Below are positions 41,733-49,599 of a DNA stretch of 64,000 nucleotides, in pieces. The stretch is taken from contig JAFRUE010000008.1 in the NCBI GenBank assembly GCA_017441925.1, positions 117,282 through 181,281 on the forward strand, read 5' to 3'. Each line of letters starts with the position of its first letter. The stretch's first letter is position 1. The notes under the pieces are model-generated. The model did not search any database and had not been told where the DNA came from. It saw nothing but the letters and a program-made list of their open reading frames with translations. Source of the DNA: Bacillota bacterium. GTDB lineage: Bacteria > Bacillota > Clostridia > Lachnospirales > Bianqueaceae. A program made the position numbers and the translations under genes.

Positions 41733-43043
41733 TCAGATGCTCTCGCACTGACGGATCAGGAAAAGCTTTGCTCCGTGCGTCGGCACGATCGCGTCGATAG
41801 TCTCTCCGTTATAAGGGACAGATTCATGAGCCCAGAGGTCACGGACTGTAGCGTTTTCCAGACGCAGAGGCCAGGACAGATGCTGCGGAGTCGTCCAGGT
41901 ATTGAACAATGCGACAAGCGTTCCGTCCTTGCGGCCGGCCGGATCCAGATGATCCGCCGTCCAGATGACGGACCCGGATCCGCTCGCGGCTTCCCTGGCG
42001 TTGTCCGAATTCTTCAGCAGGTCGAGGACCTCCGGATTCGTAAGCAGCGCAAGTGTCCAATCGTCGTTATCGCGAAGCTCCCCGCCCATCATCAGCGGTG
42101 AACGGAAAAGGGAGAAAAGCGTCATCATCGTGATCTGTTCGTCATGTGTCAGCAGGCTCATCCGGTCAGAACGTCCGTGCTCAACGGAACGGATCCCGAT
42201 ATGACCGAGAGGCAGCATATCACAGTCCGGCCATGCGCCGGGCCGTCCGACGCCCTGCCAGGTACGGCAGCGGTCGAACATCTCGGACAGCTGTGCCCAG
42301 TCATCCCAGAGATCGCCTGTCATCCGCCACAGATTGGCGTTCGCGGCGAGATGTTCCGCCTGCTCACGCAGCGCGGGTCCCGGAGAAAGGCTCAGGACCA
42401 TCGGACGGCCGCACCGGTCGATGGCACGGCGGATGCACTCGATCTCGCCTTTGCCGGAATACAGGTCGTGTGCGCCGGCGATGACGCAGATGTCGTCGAC
42501 CTTGACATAATCAACGCCCCAGGAGGCGTACAGCGCGAAGATTGAATCATAATAGGCCTGCGCGCCGTATTTGGTGCTGTCAATGCCGTACATATCGGTA
42601 TTCCAGCTGCAGATCGATGATGGATGAGCAATATCACGGACCGTAACATCTGTCCCCAGGACCGGGCAGCCGGCATGTACGGCCTGACGCGGGATGCCGC
42701 GCATAATATGGATCCCGAATTTAAGCCCCATCGCGTGGATCTGATCGGCGACCGGCTTGAATCCGGCTCCGCCCCGGCTTGACGGGAAGCGGTTTTCCGC
42801 GGGGATCAGTCGTCCGTATTCATCCATGCAGAGCGGTACAAAAGGACGGTAGGCTGAGTTCACGGCACCTGGTTCGGACCACTGGATATCGCAGACGATA
42901 TACTCCCAGCCGAATTGTTTCATGTGATCCGCCATATAGCGGGCGTTTGCAAGCAGCTCGTCTTCGCGGACGGAAGCACCATAGCAGTCCCAGCTGTTCC
43001 AGCCCATCGGCGGTGTCAGAGCAACATTATCTTTAAGCGGCAT
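41733..43043 (-). CDS. Glycoside hydrolase family 27 (alpha-galactosidase-like)
   Basis: 436 residues on the minus strand from the ATG at 43043 (GGAGGT 6 bases upstream). N-terminal TPPMGWNSWDCYG and the following ARYMADHMKQFGWEYIVCDIQW are GH27 hallmarks. The nucleophile aspartate is in YVKVDDI, and the acid/base aspartate lies in WRMTGDLWDDW. A C-terminal beta-domain completes the protein. No signal peptide, so short oligosaccharides are probably hydrolysed in the cytosol. The GH27 family also includes alpha-N-acetylgalactosaminidases and arabinopyranosidases, so substrate is uncertain. It forms an operon with the peptidase and acetyltransferase downstream. Confidence 0.9.
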   Translation of the reverse strand: MPLKDNVALTPPMGWNSWDCYGASVREDELLANARYMADHMKQFGWEYIVCDIQWSEPGAVNSAYRPFVPLCMDEYGRLIPAENRFPSSRGGAGFKPVADQIHAMGLKFGIHIMRGIPRQAVHAGCPVLGTDVTVRDIAHPSSICSWNTDMYGIDSTKYGAQAYYDSIFALYASWGVDYVKVDDICVIAGAHDLYSGKGEIECIRRAIDRCGRPMVLSLSPGPALREQAEHLAANANLWRMTGDLWDDWAQLSEMFDRCRTWQGVGRPGAWPDCDMLPLGHIGIRSVEHGRSDRMSLLTHDEQITMMTLFSLFRSPLMMGGELRDNDDWTLALLTNPEVLDLLKNSDNAREAASGSGSVIWTADHLDPAGRKDGTLVALFNTWTTPQHLSWPLRLENATVRDLWAHESVPYNGETIDAIVPTHGAKLFLIRQCESI

Positions 43044-43064
43044 AAGATTACCTCCAGGCAAAGA

Positions 43065-43838
43065 TTAAATATCGGTCAGACGGTATTGGTACTGTTTCCC
43101 GCGATTCTCCGCGCGGGCGATGATACCGAGTTTCTGCAGAACCGACAGCGAATAGCTGCACGCGCGTCCCTGCATACGCAGGGCTTTGCCGAATTCACGC
43201 GAGGTGAAAAGCTCCGGCAGCTCCGGCAGGATCGCGGCATAGTCCGCAGGTCTTTCCAGCAAAACGGATTCTCCGATTGCGGTCGGGACGCGGTCGATCC
43301 GGTGCGAGCCTTTTTTGCCGTCACGGCTCCAGCCGTCGGTCAGACGGTATTCGTCGACGTCGATCAGGATCGGAAGGAAAGTCAGTCCCGGTTCCTGCAG
43401 ATACGAGGAAACGCGGTACAGCTCCGGCAGGATATCTGTCAGGGCGCCTCTCAGCGGAGAAAGCCGCCCGCCGGTCAGTTCGCCGGTCTCCGGATCGCTC
43501 CAGTACAGGCGTTTCTTCCGGATGACAGGATGAATGACGGTGACGGGAAACTGCGGCAGGAAAGCCGCGAGCTTATCCCTAAGCGGTCCGAAGCTGCCTG
43601 TCTGGATCTCGAGGACCTCCTGGGGATCGTCGTGATAGATATCCGCGATGAAAGGCTCGACCGGGATCTCCTGCCTGTCGGCGTCCGGCTCAAAATAGAA
43701 TTTCAGGACAGAATGGAGCGTCCGTTCTCTCTGCATGCCGATCCCGTTCACGAACTGCCGTCCCTGTTCCGACAGAGAGATCGCCTGTTCCAGTCTGAAC
43801 TGCCGCTGCTCAGGGGTCAGTTCCCAGAATGGCAGCAT
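43065..43838 (-). CDS. Unknown protein with C-terminal winged-helix-like segment
   Basis: 257 residues on the minus strand from the ATG at 43838 (AAGGAGGTG 6 bases upstream). The N-terminus MLPFWELTPEQRQFRLEQAISLSEQG is helical; the middle is an alpha/beta region with many Pro and Arg (PVTVIHPVIRKKRLYWSDP). The last 80 residues (LPELFTSREFGKALRMQGRACSYSLSVLQKLGIIARAENRGKQYQYRL) look like a winged helix. First gene of the GH27-S9-GNAT operon, under the promoter at 43933. It may be a local regulator or a nuclease-like protein; no family is recognised. Confidence 0.75.
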   Translation of the reverse strand: MLPFWELTPEQRQFRLEQAISLSEQGRQFVNGIGMQRERTLHSVLKFYFEPDADRQEIPVEPFIADIYHDDPQEVLEIQTGSFGPLRDKLAAFLPQFPVTVIHPVIRKKRLYWSDPETGELTGGRLSPLRGALTDILPELYRVSSYLQEPGLTFLPILIDVDEYRLTDGWSRDGKKGSHRIDRVPTAIGESVLLERPADYAAILPELPELFTSREFGKALRMQGRACSYSLSVLQKLGIIARAENRGKQYQYRLTDI

Positions 43839-43932
43839 CCGGACACCTCCTTTCAACTGCTGCAGCTGCCGGCTCGGGCCGGATGATCCTGCCTTGTTGG
43901 GCTGTGCTGCGGCCGGCAGTCTGATATCTGAT

Positions 43933-43961
43933 ATTATACGCTTTCCGGGGTCAGATTGCAA
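43933..43961 (-). promoter_or_regulatory. Leftward promoter of the GH27 operon
   Basis: Minus-strand TTGCAA (43961-43956), 17-base spacer, TATAAT (43938-43933). Confidence 0.75.
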
Positions 43962-43984
43962 TGAAAACGGCCTTGTACATTTTC

Positions 43985-44013
43985 TTGAAAGATCGGCAGA
44001 AATATGATAGAAT
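43985..44013 (+). promoter_or_regulatory. Promoter of the aldose epimerase operon
   Basis: TTGAAA (43985-43990), 17-base spacer, TAGAAT (44008-44013), about 38 bases before ATG 44052. Confidence 0.78.
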
Positions 44014-44051
44014 ACAGACAACATCACGAACTGTAAACAGGAGGATATAAT

Positions 44052-45017
44052 ATGCTTACGATCACATTGTCAGCAGCAGGATATACCGCGGTCTTCGCCC
44101 CGGCTAACGGCGGCGCGATCCTGAGCCTCAAGAAGGGCGATACCGAGATCTTCCATCATCTGGGGACGGATGAGCAGATCCTTGCGAAACCGACGTCCTA
44201 CGGACTGCCGCTGCTGTTCCCGCCGAATCGTCTTGACGGCGGCACTTTTACCTTTGAAGGCGTTAAGACCACGGTTCCGATCACCGAGCCTGCCAGGAAT
44301 ACATCCTGCCACGGGTTCCTGCATACCCGTCCGTGGCAGGTAGCGGGCTATCAGGAGAGCGAAGATACCGCAGAGATCCATCTGGTCTTTGAAGGCGATG
44401 AGAGCACGGATTTCTATCAGAATTATCCGTATGAATTCGAAGCGGAGCTGATCTATAAGATCGATAAGGACGGACTGCATCAGCAAATCAATCTGACGAA
44501 CCTGAGCGGCAAGAATATGCCTTACGGACTTGGCTGGCACAGCGCGTTCGCAATTCCCGGCTGGGATCTGAACAAGGCTAAGGACGCAAAGGTCCGCGTT
44601 TCTGTCGGAAAGCGCATCATGGTCGATGACCGGATGCTGCCGACAGGAGAAGTCAAGGACCTGATCCCAGAAGAAGCAGAGTTCCGTTCCGAAGCCGGCG
44701 GCTCGCCGCTCTTCCGCATTATGGATGATCACTATACCGTGGAGCCGATCGAGAGAGATGGGAAGCCTTTCCACGGCGCGGTCCTGACCGATCCGGACGG
44801 ACGTTATGAGGTCGTCTACCGTGTGGATGATTTCTATAAGCACTGGATGATCTGGAACTGCCGTCAGGAAGGCAGCTTCATCTGCATCGAGCCGCAGAAC
44901 TGGCGGATCAATGCTCCGAACCTGGATCTGCCGCGTGAGGAGTCCGGTCTGGATGTTCTGGCGGATCAGGAGACCCGGACGATCTGCGCCGACGTCTGCC
45001 TGAATGAGCTGAAATAA
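44052..45017 (+). CDS. Aldose 1-epimerase-like protein
   Basis: 321 residues from ATG 44052 (CAGGAGG upstream). It has the galactose-mutarotase beta-sandwich pattern: LPLLFPPNRL (conserved P-N-R), SCHGFLHTRPW with a catalytic histidine, GLGWHSAFA with a second, and a glutamate in ICIEPQNW. It interconverts anomers of an aldose before phosphorylation; GalM-like or the hexose 6-phosphate YeaD type cannot be separated here. The next gene follows after 28 bases. Confidence 0.88.
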   Translation: MLTITLSAAGYTAVFAPANGGAILSLKKGDTEIFHHLGTDEQILAKPTSYGLPLLFPPNRLDGGTFTFEGVKTTVPITEPARNTSCHGFLHTRPWQVAGYQESEDTAEIHLVFEGDESTDFYQNYPYEFEAELIYKIDKDGLHQQINLTNLSGKNMPYGLGWHSAFAIPGWDLNKAKDAKVRVSVGKRIMVDDRMLPTGEVKDLIPEEAEFRSEAGGSPLFRIMDDHYTVEPIERDGKPFHGAVLTDPDGRYEVVYRVDDFYKHWMIWNCRQEGSFICIEPQNWRINAPNLDLPREESGLDVLADQETRTICADVCLNELK

Positions 45018-45045
45018 CCGACAGAGAACGCTGAAAGGCATATAC

Positions 45046-45885
45046 ATGAACTCATCAGAGATCATCAGAGAATCCCTCGGGCAGCTGCCTGAGGGAATTC
45101 TTGAAAAAATGGAAAAAGCCGCCCGGCGCGGCGGCGCGATCATGCTGAGCGCGGAGAACGCGGACAAGGACGTTCACGCGAAGCCGGGCACAGCCAACTA
45201 TGTGACAAAATACGATTCGCTCGTGCAGCAGGCAATGCGGGAGGAGCTCTCCCGGATCTTCCCGCAGGCGGGTTTCCTCGGGGAAGAGGACGGTGCGGAC
45301 ATCGTTGGGAACGCGGATTGGGAGTGGATCGTCGATCCGATCGACGGCACGACCAATTTCATCCACCGGTATCATCACAGCGCGGTTTCGATCGCGCTTG
45401 CCTATCACCGCGAGAGTATCGCCGGCGTGGTCTATGATCCTTATACGGATGAGGTCTACAAAGCGGTCCGCGGAGGCGGCGCATTCCTGAATGACAAGCC
45501 GGTCTGCGTGTCGGATCTGCCGCTTGCCTCCGGACTGTGCGGATTCGGGACATCACCGTATCACAGGCATCTCGCGGACCGGACATTTGAAACGGCCAAG
45601 CAGCTCTTCCTGCATGCGGCCGATATCCGCCGCAGCGGATCGGCGGCCAAGGATCTGTGCGACATCGCGGCCGGACGGCTGGATCTGGATTTTGAGATCA
45701 TCCTGCAGCCGTGGGATTTCGCAGCGGCAAAGGTCATCATCGAAGAGGCCGGCGGCTGCATGGGACACCTGGACGGGACAGAACTCGATCTGTACGCGCC
45801 AAACGAGATCCTTGCCGGCAATCCGAAGTGCTTTGAGGAGTTTGTCCGGCTCGGGATCGGAGCGGGAAACGGTAAGGAATCATGA
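45046..45885 (+). CDS. Inositol-monophosphatase-family phosphatase
   Basis: 279 residues. The metal-site motifs are GEEDGAD (Glu), WIVDPIDGTTNFIH (DPIDGT) and QPWDFAAAKVIIEEAGG (WD). N-terminal AARRGGAIMLSAEN is also typical. It belongs to the SuhB/IMPase group hydrolysing inositol 1-phosphate, or to the related fructose-1,6-bisphosphatase/histidinol-phosphatase members. RBS GAAAGG before ATG 45046; the stop overlaps the next gene (ATGA). Confidence 0.92.
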   Translation: MNSSEIIRESLGQLPEGILEKMEKAARRGGAIMLSAENADKDVHAKPGTANYVTKYDSLVQQAMREELSRIFPQAGFLGEEDGADIVGNADWEWIVDPIDGTTNFIHRYHHSAVSIALAYHRESIAGVVYDPYTDEVYKAVRGGGAFLNDKPVCVSDLPLASGLCGFGTSPYHRHLADRTFETAKQLFLHAADIRRSGSAAKDLCDIAAGRLDLDFEIILQPWDFAAAKVIIEEAGGCMGHLDGTELDLYAPNEILAGNPKCFEEFVRLGIGAGNGKES

Positions 45886-46373
45886 TTACGGTACGTCCGA
45901 CAAGGGAGAGCGATGCGAACACGTTGTGTGAGCTGCAGAAAGCCGCGTTCCGGCCCATTTACGAACAGTATCACGATGCGGGGAATCCCTGCCTGCGAGG
46001 TTCCGAAGATATCCTGAAAAGGCTTGAAAATGCGGCTTTCCGGTATTTCACGATCCTGCAGGATGAGGAGATCGTAGGCGGCATCCTGTACAGGTGCGAG
46101 GGCAGCACTCCGTTTATACAAAAGCTGCAGGCTGGTGAGTATTATCTGCTGCGGATCTATGTGAGCCCCGGGCTGCAGAGCCGGGGGATCGGAGCGCAGG
46201 CGATTCTGCTCTGCGAGAAGGAATTCCCGGATGCGGTGAAGTTCTATGTCGATTTCCCCAAAGAGCTTGCAAAAAACAGAAAATGCTATGAAAATGCGGG
46301 ATTCCATGACAGCGGGGAAGAGCTTGAGGCAGAGCCGGGCCTGATCCTTTCCGCGTATGAAAAATCTGTATAA
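45882..46373 (+). CDS. GNAT-family N-acetyltransferase
   Basis: 163 residues. The acetyl-CoA loop is SPGLQSRGIGAQAI (Q-x-R-G-I-G), preceded by YYLLRIYV and followed by KNRKCYENAGF near the C-terminus. The N-terminal ITVRPTRESDANTLCELQ is standard. ATG 45882 overlaps the phosphatase stop, so the pair are coupled. The acceptor is unknown. Confidence 0.9.
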   Translation: MITVRPTRESDANTLCELQKAAFRPIYEQYHDAGNPCLRGSEDILKRLENAAFRYFTILQDEEIVGGILYRCEGSTPFIQKLQAGEYYLLRIYVSPGLQSRGIGAQAILLCEKEFPDAVKFYVDFPKELAKNRKCYENAGFHDSGEELEAEPGLILSAYEKSV

Positions 46374-46391
46374 AAAGGAACGGGCAGAAAT

Positions 46392-46604
46392 ATGAGTATC
46401 ACAGTGAATCTCTATTATACGGGAAAAGACGGCGCAGCCAGGCGTTTTGCGGAAGAGATGGTCTCGAGCGGAACGGTCCGGGATATCCGTAAGGAGCCGG
46501 GCAACCTGCGATATGAGTATTTCTTCCCGATGGAGGATCCGGAGACAGTTCTCTTGATCGACAGCGGAATGCCGGAGACGGATCATCACTTTATCAGAGA
46601 ATAA
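46392..46604 (+). CDS. Short ABM-like monooxygenase protein, internally deleted
   Basis: 70 residues. The first 55 (ITVNLYYTGKDGAARRFAEEM, GNLRYEYFFPMEDPETVLLIDS) match the antibiotic biosynthesis monooxygenase (ABM) small proteins of Clostridia. Family members, from memory, continue with about 35 residues containing a HHASPMM-type motif before a GIPETD-x-FIRE tail. Here LLIDS is joined directly to GMPETDHHFIRE. The tail is in frame, so an in-frame deletion of the second half of the barrel is likely. The product may be inactive or a remnant. ATG 46392 has a distant AAGGA. Confidence 0.7.
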   Translation: MSITVNLYYTGKDGAARRFAEEMVSSGTVRDIRKEPGNLRYEYFFPMEDPETVLLIDSGMPETDHHFIRE

Positions 46605-46623
46605 TCTATACGGAGGGGCACAG

Positions 46624-47256
46624 ATGGGCAAAAAAATCGTAGTGGTCAATGCCGGACCGAGAAAAGGCTGGAATACGGATACGATTATTTCGGAAGCCGC
46701 CCGCGGCGCTGAAGACGCAGGTGCGGAGATCGTCCGCTTCGACCTGTTCAGGATCGAGAAATATACCGGCTGCATCTCCTGTTTCGGCTGCAAGAAGGAG
46801 AAATTCAAGGGACATTGTGTCTGCCGCGACGGTCTGACGCCGGTCCTGGATGCGATCCGCGAATCCGACGGACTGATCATCGGTTCGCCGAACTATCTGT
46901 CGGAAATGACGGCCTCGTTCCGCGCTCTGTACGAGAGGCTGATCTTCCAGAATCTGACCTATAACCGTGAAAATCCATGCTGCAACGAGCATCCGGTACC
47001 GGTCCTTCTGGTCATGACAAGCAACGCGCCGGATACGATGTATCAGAAGCTGCTCGACGGCTATCAGCGTACGTTCAATACTTTTGTCGGGCCGACAGAG
47101 GTCCTGGTCTGCGGGGACACGCTGCAGGTCGCGGATTATAGCAAGCTTGACTGGGGGTGGACGATGTTCGATCCCGAGCACAAGAAACAGCGCCACGAGA
47201 CCGTTTTCCCGCAGGAGCGGCAGAAAGCCTACGAGATGGGTCGGGCGCTGGTGTAA
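46624..47256 (+). CDS. Flavodoxin-fold NAD(P)H oxidoreductase, iron-sulfur flavoprotein-like
   Basis: 210 residues. The FMN-binding start is VVVNAGPRKGWNTDTII, and SPNYLSEMTASFRALYERL is the second flavin loop. CISCFGCKKEKFKGHC supplies C-x2-C-x2-C-x8-C, a compact cluster-binding motif close to that of Isf iron-sulfur flavoproteins. It probably transfers electrons from NAD(P)H or ferredoxin to an unknown acceptor. RBS GGAGGGG stands before ATG 46624; 19 bases separate it from the truncated ABM gene. Confidence 0.85.
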   Translation: MGKKIVVVNAGPRKGWNTDTIISEAARGAEDAGAEIVRFDLFRIEKYTGCISCFGCKKEKFKGHCVCRDGLTPVLDAIRESDGLIIGSPNYLSEMTASFRALYERLIFQNLTYNRENPCCNEHPVPVLLVMTSNAPDTMYQKLLDGYQRTFNTFVGPTEVLVCGDTLQVADYSKLDWGWTMFDPEHKKQRHETVFPQERQKAYEMGRALV

Positions 47257-47292
47257 GGACAATAAAATATTGAAGCAAGGAGGAGGGAAACC

Positions 47293-47607
47293 ATGGCATC
47301 TTTGGATATGAATAATGATGGACATGTATCGAATGTGGAATTTTCCGCCGCCTTAAAAGAAGTGGACGGGGCCGGCGGGAAAAGTCTGGCCAGGAAACAT
47401 CCGTTAATTGCCAAGATCCTTTTCGGTGCGGTTGTTCTCTTCCTGTGCGCGGTAACATTCGGCGCCGGCTGGCTTCTCTATCGGTATCATATGATAAAGG
47501 AGCTGATCATCGGGATCGTTATTGTGTCGATCATTGTGATCTATATTGCGGTCACTTTGATCAAGGGGTACCGCAGGCGGAAAAGAATATCCCGCAGCGA
47601 GCCGTGA
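47293..47607 (+). CDS. Small membrane protein with one EF-hand-like loop
   Basis: 104 residues from ATG 47293 (AAGGAGGAGGG 5 bases upstream). Residues 5-16, DMNNDGHVSNVE, fit a perfect 12-residue EF-hand loop (D1, N3, D5, G6, V8, S9, E12). Two helices at about 42-61 and 66-86 follow, and a basic tail (KGYRRRKRISRSEP) ends the protein. The short distance from the loop to the first helix and the tail suggest N- and C-termini on the same side. Function unknown; Ca2+ binding is inferred from the loop only. Confidence 0.8.
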   Translation: MASLDMNNDGHVSNVEFSAALKEVDGAGGKSLARKHPLIAKILFGAVVLFLCAVTFGAGWLLYRYHMIKELIIGIVIVSIIVIYIAVTLIKGYRRRKRISRSEP

Positions 47608-47647
47608 GCGGCGCGATGATTTGAAACAATACAACTGGTAAAGAAAG

Positions 47648-48133
47648 GTGAGAGCCATGTTCCGGGAGATGAGAAGATTCAAACAGCAGGTCAGCCGGGA
47701 GGAGTGCGTCCGTGTCCTTACAGAGCAGAAGCGCGGCGTTCTGTCTGTGATCGGTGATGATGGATATCCGTACGGCCTGCCTATCGACCATTGGTACTGC
47801 GAAGAGGACGGACATATTTATTTCCATTGCGGGAAAGAAGGCCACAAGATCGACGCGATCCGTAAATGCGATAAGGTGAGCTACTGCGTGTATGACGACG
47901 GTGTACGCAAGGACGGGGACTGGGTGCTGCATTTTGTCAGCGTTATCACGTTCGGACGGATCCGGATCGTCGAGGACGAGGAAAAAATGCGCCGGATTTG
48001 CACGGAGATCACAAAGAGATTTACAGACGATGAAGAGTACCTGCAGAAAGAGATGGAGAGCGCTTTCTCCCGCGTCGCCTGTCTGGAGCTGATTCCGGAG
48101 CACATGACGGGGAAGCGGATCACGGAGTCGTAA
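47648..48133 (+). CDS. Pyridoxamine 5'-phosphate oxidase-family (NimA-like) flavoprotein
   Basis: 161 residues. MRRFKQQVSREECVRVL, RGVLSVIGDDGYPYGLPIDH and IYFHCGKEGHKIDAIRKCDKVSYCVYDD are typical of the NimA/PNPOx-like split-barrel flavoproteins of Clostridia. Members reduce nitroimidazoles or unknown substrates. RBS AAAGGTGAGAG before ATG 47648. It ends the rightward gene group before the convergent terminator. Confidence 0.9.
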   Translation: MRAMFREMRRFKQQVSREECVRVLTEQKRGVLSVIGDDGYPYGLPIDHWYCEEDGHIYFHCGKEGHKIDAIRKCDKVSYCVYDDGVRKDGDWVLHFVSVITFGRIRIVEDEEKMRRICTEITKRFTDDEEYLQKEMESAFSRVACLELIPEHMTGKRITES

Positions 48134-48184
48134 ACCGCATGGGGATTCCCGATCCGATCGGGGACAGAATTAAAGCAGAAAATC

Positions 48185-48229
48185 AAAAAAACTGCGGCAG
48201 AATGAGGGATCATCTGACCGCAGTTTTTT
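48185..48229. terminator. Bidirectional terminator
   Basis: A-run plus ACTGCGG (48185-48197) pairs with CCGCAGTTTTTT (48218-48229). It lies between convergent genes and serves both strands. Confidence 0.9.
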
Positions 48230-48235
48230 GTATGC

Positions 48236-48886
48236 TTATGTTTCCGGGAAAAGCAGCTCTGCGAGATGGACTGCGTCGGCGCCGCCCTGTTTCAGAGACG
48301 TGATACAGGTGTTGCAATAGAGAATGACAGGCTTGCTGCCGAATTTCCGCGCGTGCTCTTCATAGTAGTCCTGCCATTTCTCCGGCGGCAGGACATGCAG
48401 ATGCGCAGGCAGATATTCTTTGAAGTAATGAGGAGCTTCGGCCTGGTTCTGCGCGTAAGGCGGATGCAGCAGGAAAGCACCGTCATAATCCGCTTCGTCC
48501 CGGGAGGGCCCGGCTTCCTTATAAGAAACATGCATATTGCGCAGACAGTTCCGTACAGCATCCTGCAGCTCGTGACAGCCTCGCGCGCGGAAGCAGTCCT
48601 GCAGGAACATTTCTTTTCCCTGCAGATCCGGCCAGGGGAAGCCCTCGCGGGTCAGCAGGAGTTCGTACAGGCCGATCACCTTACAGTCGGGACGCATCTC
48701 CTGAAGCAGCCGGTAACAGGACATACAGACCGTCACGATCGTTTCGCCGGCAGCAGGGAGTCCGTTTGTTACATGACAGCAGCCTGCTATGGCGACGTCC
48801 GGCTGCGTGGACAGATACGCGCGGATCCGCCGCGCCGTATCCGGGAAAAGCTTCTGAAAATTACAGCTTGGATAATAGTAGTACAT
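48236..48886 (-). CDS. CCG-domain (HdrB-like) cysteine-rich protein
   Basis: 216 residues on the minus strand from the ATG at 48886 (AGGAG 8 bases upstream). Cysteines C8, C36-C37 and CMSC (54/57), then a second set (LQDCFRARGC and LYCNTCITSL), form CCG-like half-motifs as in the heterodisulfide reductase B subunit and LutA-type proteins. Spacing is shorter than in HdrB. Such domains often bind a non-cubane iron-sulfur cluster in electron transfer. No partner flavoprotein or ferredoxin is adjacent, so its reaction is unknown. Confidence 0.78.
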   Translation of the reverse strand: MYYYYPSCNFQKLFPDTARRIRAYLSTQPDVAIAGCCHVTNGLPAAGETIVTVCMSCYRLLQEMRPDCKVIGLYELLLTREGFPWPDLQGKEMFLQDCFRARGCHELQDAVRNCLRNMHVSYKEAGPSRDEADYDGAFLLHPPYAQNQAEAPHYFKEYLPAHLHVLPPEKWQDYYEEHARKFGSKPVILYCNTCITSLKQGGADAVHLAELLFPET

Positions 48887-48925
48887 GATCTTTCTCCTGT
48901 ATCTCAATGACCGGCTCCGCGGCGG

Positions 48926-49501
48926 TCACGGTGTATCGATCTCCATATCGTAGATCCCGCAGATCCCTTCGCAGGCACAGAAGCCAAGGTTCAGGCTTTC
49001 CGGCAGATCGGGGAGATAGAGGTCCAGCGAATGACCGCCGTCCACAGTCAGTTTTACACGATGGGACAGGATCTCGGCTTTGAGCGTATGGATGGTACTT
49101 TCTTCAAGGGAAAAAGCGGCTCCGAGCGTCAGGTAATGTCCGGGGACGCGGCTGTTGGTATAATGCCGCCAGACGTTCAGACCGTATTTCCAGATCACGA
49201 TCTCATAATACTCCAGCGTGCGCACGTGGCCCTCGTCATCCAATTCATGCTCCCAGGAAAGCAGCAGCATCGGCGCGGCCAGATTCTCGAAACGCATTTT
49301 TACGGAGAGGGTGGTGCCGGGACCGTAACGCTCCGGCGTCATGAGTCCCATGTAGTCAAAATCGTTTTCAACATCCGGAATCGGATTGTTTTCGATGCAG
49401 TCCGCTTCCTGGCGGAACTGCGGGAATCTCTCAAAACGCCATGAATAGGCGTACTGCAGGCCTTTGTCCTCCCATGCGCCGGGTGTGAATGTGTACAGCA
49501 T
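48926..49501 (-). CDS. Unknown protein, concanavalin-like beta-sandwich
   Basis: 191 residues (CAGGAGG before the start). The pattern of aromatic beta strands (WEDKGLQYAYSWRFERF, MLLLSWEHELDDEGH, EYYEIVIWKYGLNVWRHY, RVKLTVDGGHSLDLYLPDLP) resembles the DUF1961/laminin-G-like carbohydrate-binding folds. No signal peptide. It lies downstream of the GH63-like gene and may handle the same glycan. Function is unassigned. Confidence 0.75.
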   Translation of the reverse strand: MLYTFTPGAWEDKGLQYAYSWRFERFPQFRQEADCIENNPIPDVENDFDYMGLMTPERYGPGTTLSVKMRFENLAAPMLLLSWEHELDDEGHVRTLEYYEIVIWKYGLNVWRHYTNSRVPGHYLTLGAAFSLEESTIHTLKAEILSHRVKLTVDGGHSLDLYLPDLPESLNLGFCACEGICGIYDMEIDTP

Positions 49502-49599
49502 GTTGTTTTCCTCCTGAAGATGTGTTGACTACAGTATAAACAGGCCGTTTGGGAAAGTCAATCCGGCGGTCGTTCTCTGGAAGGTTGACCGCCGGGCAG

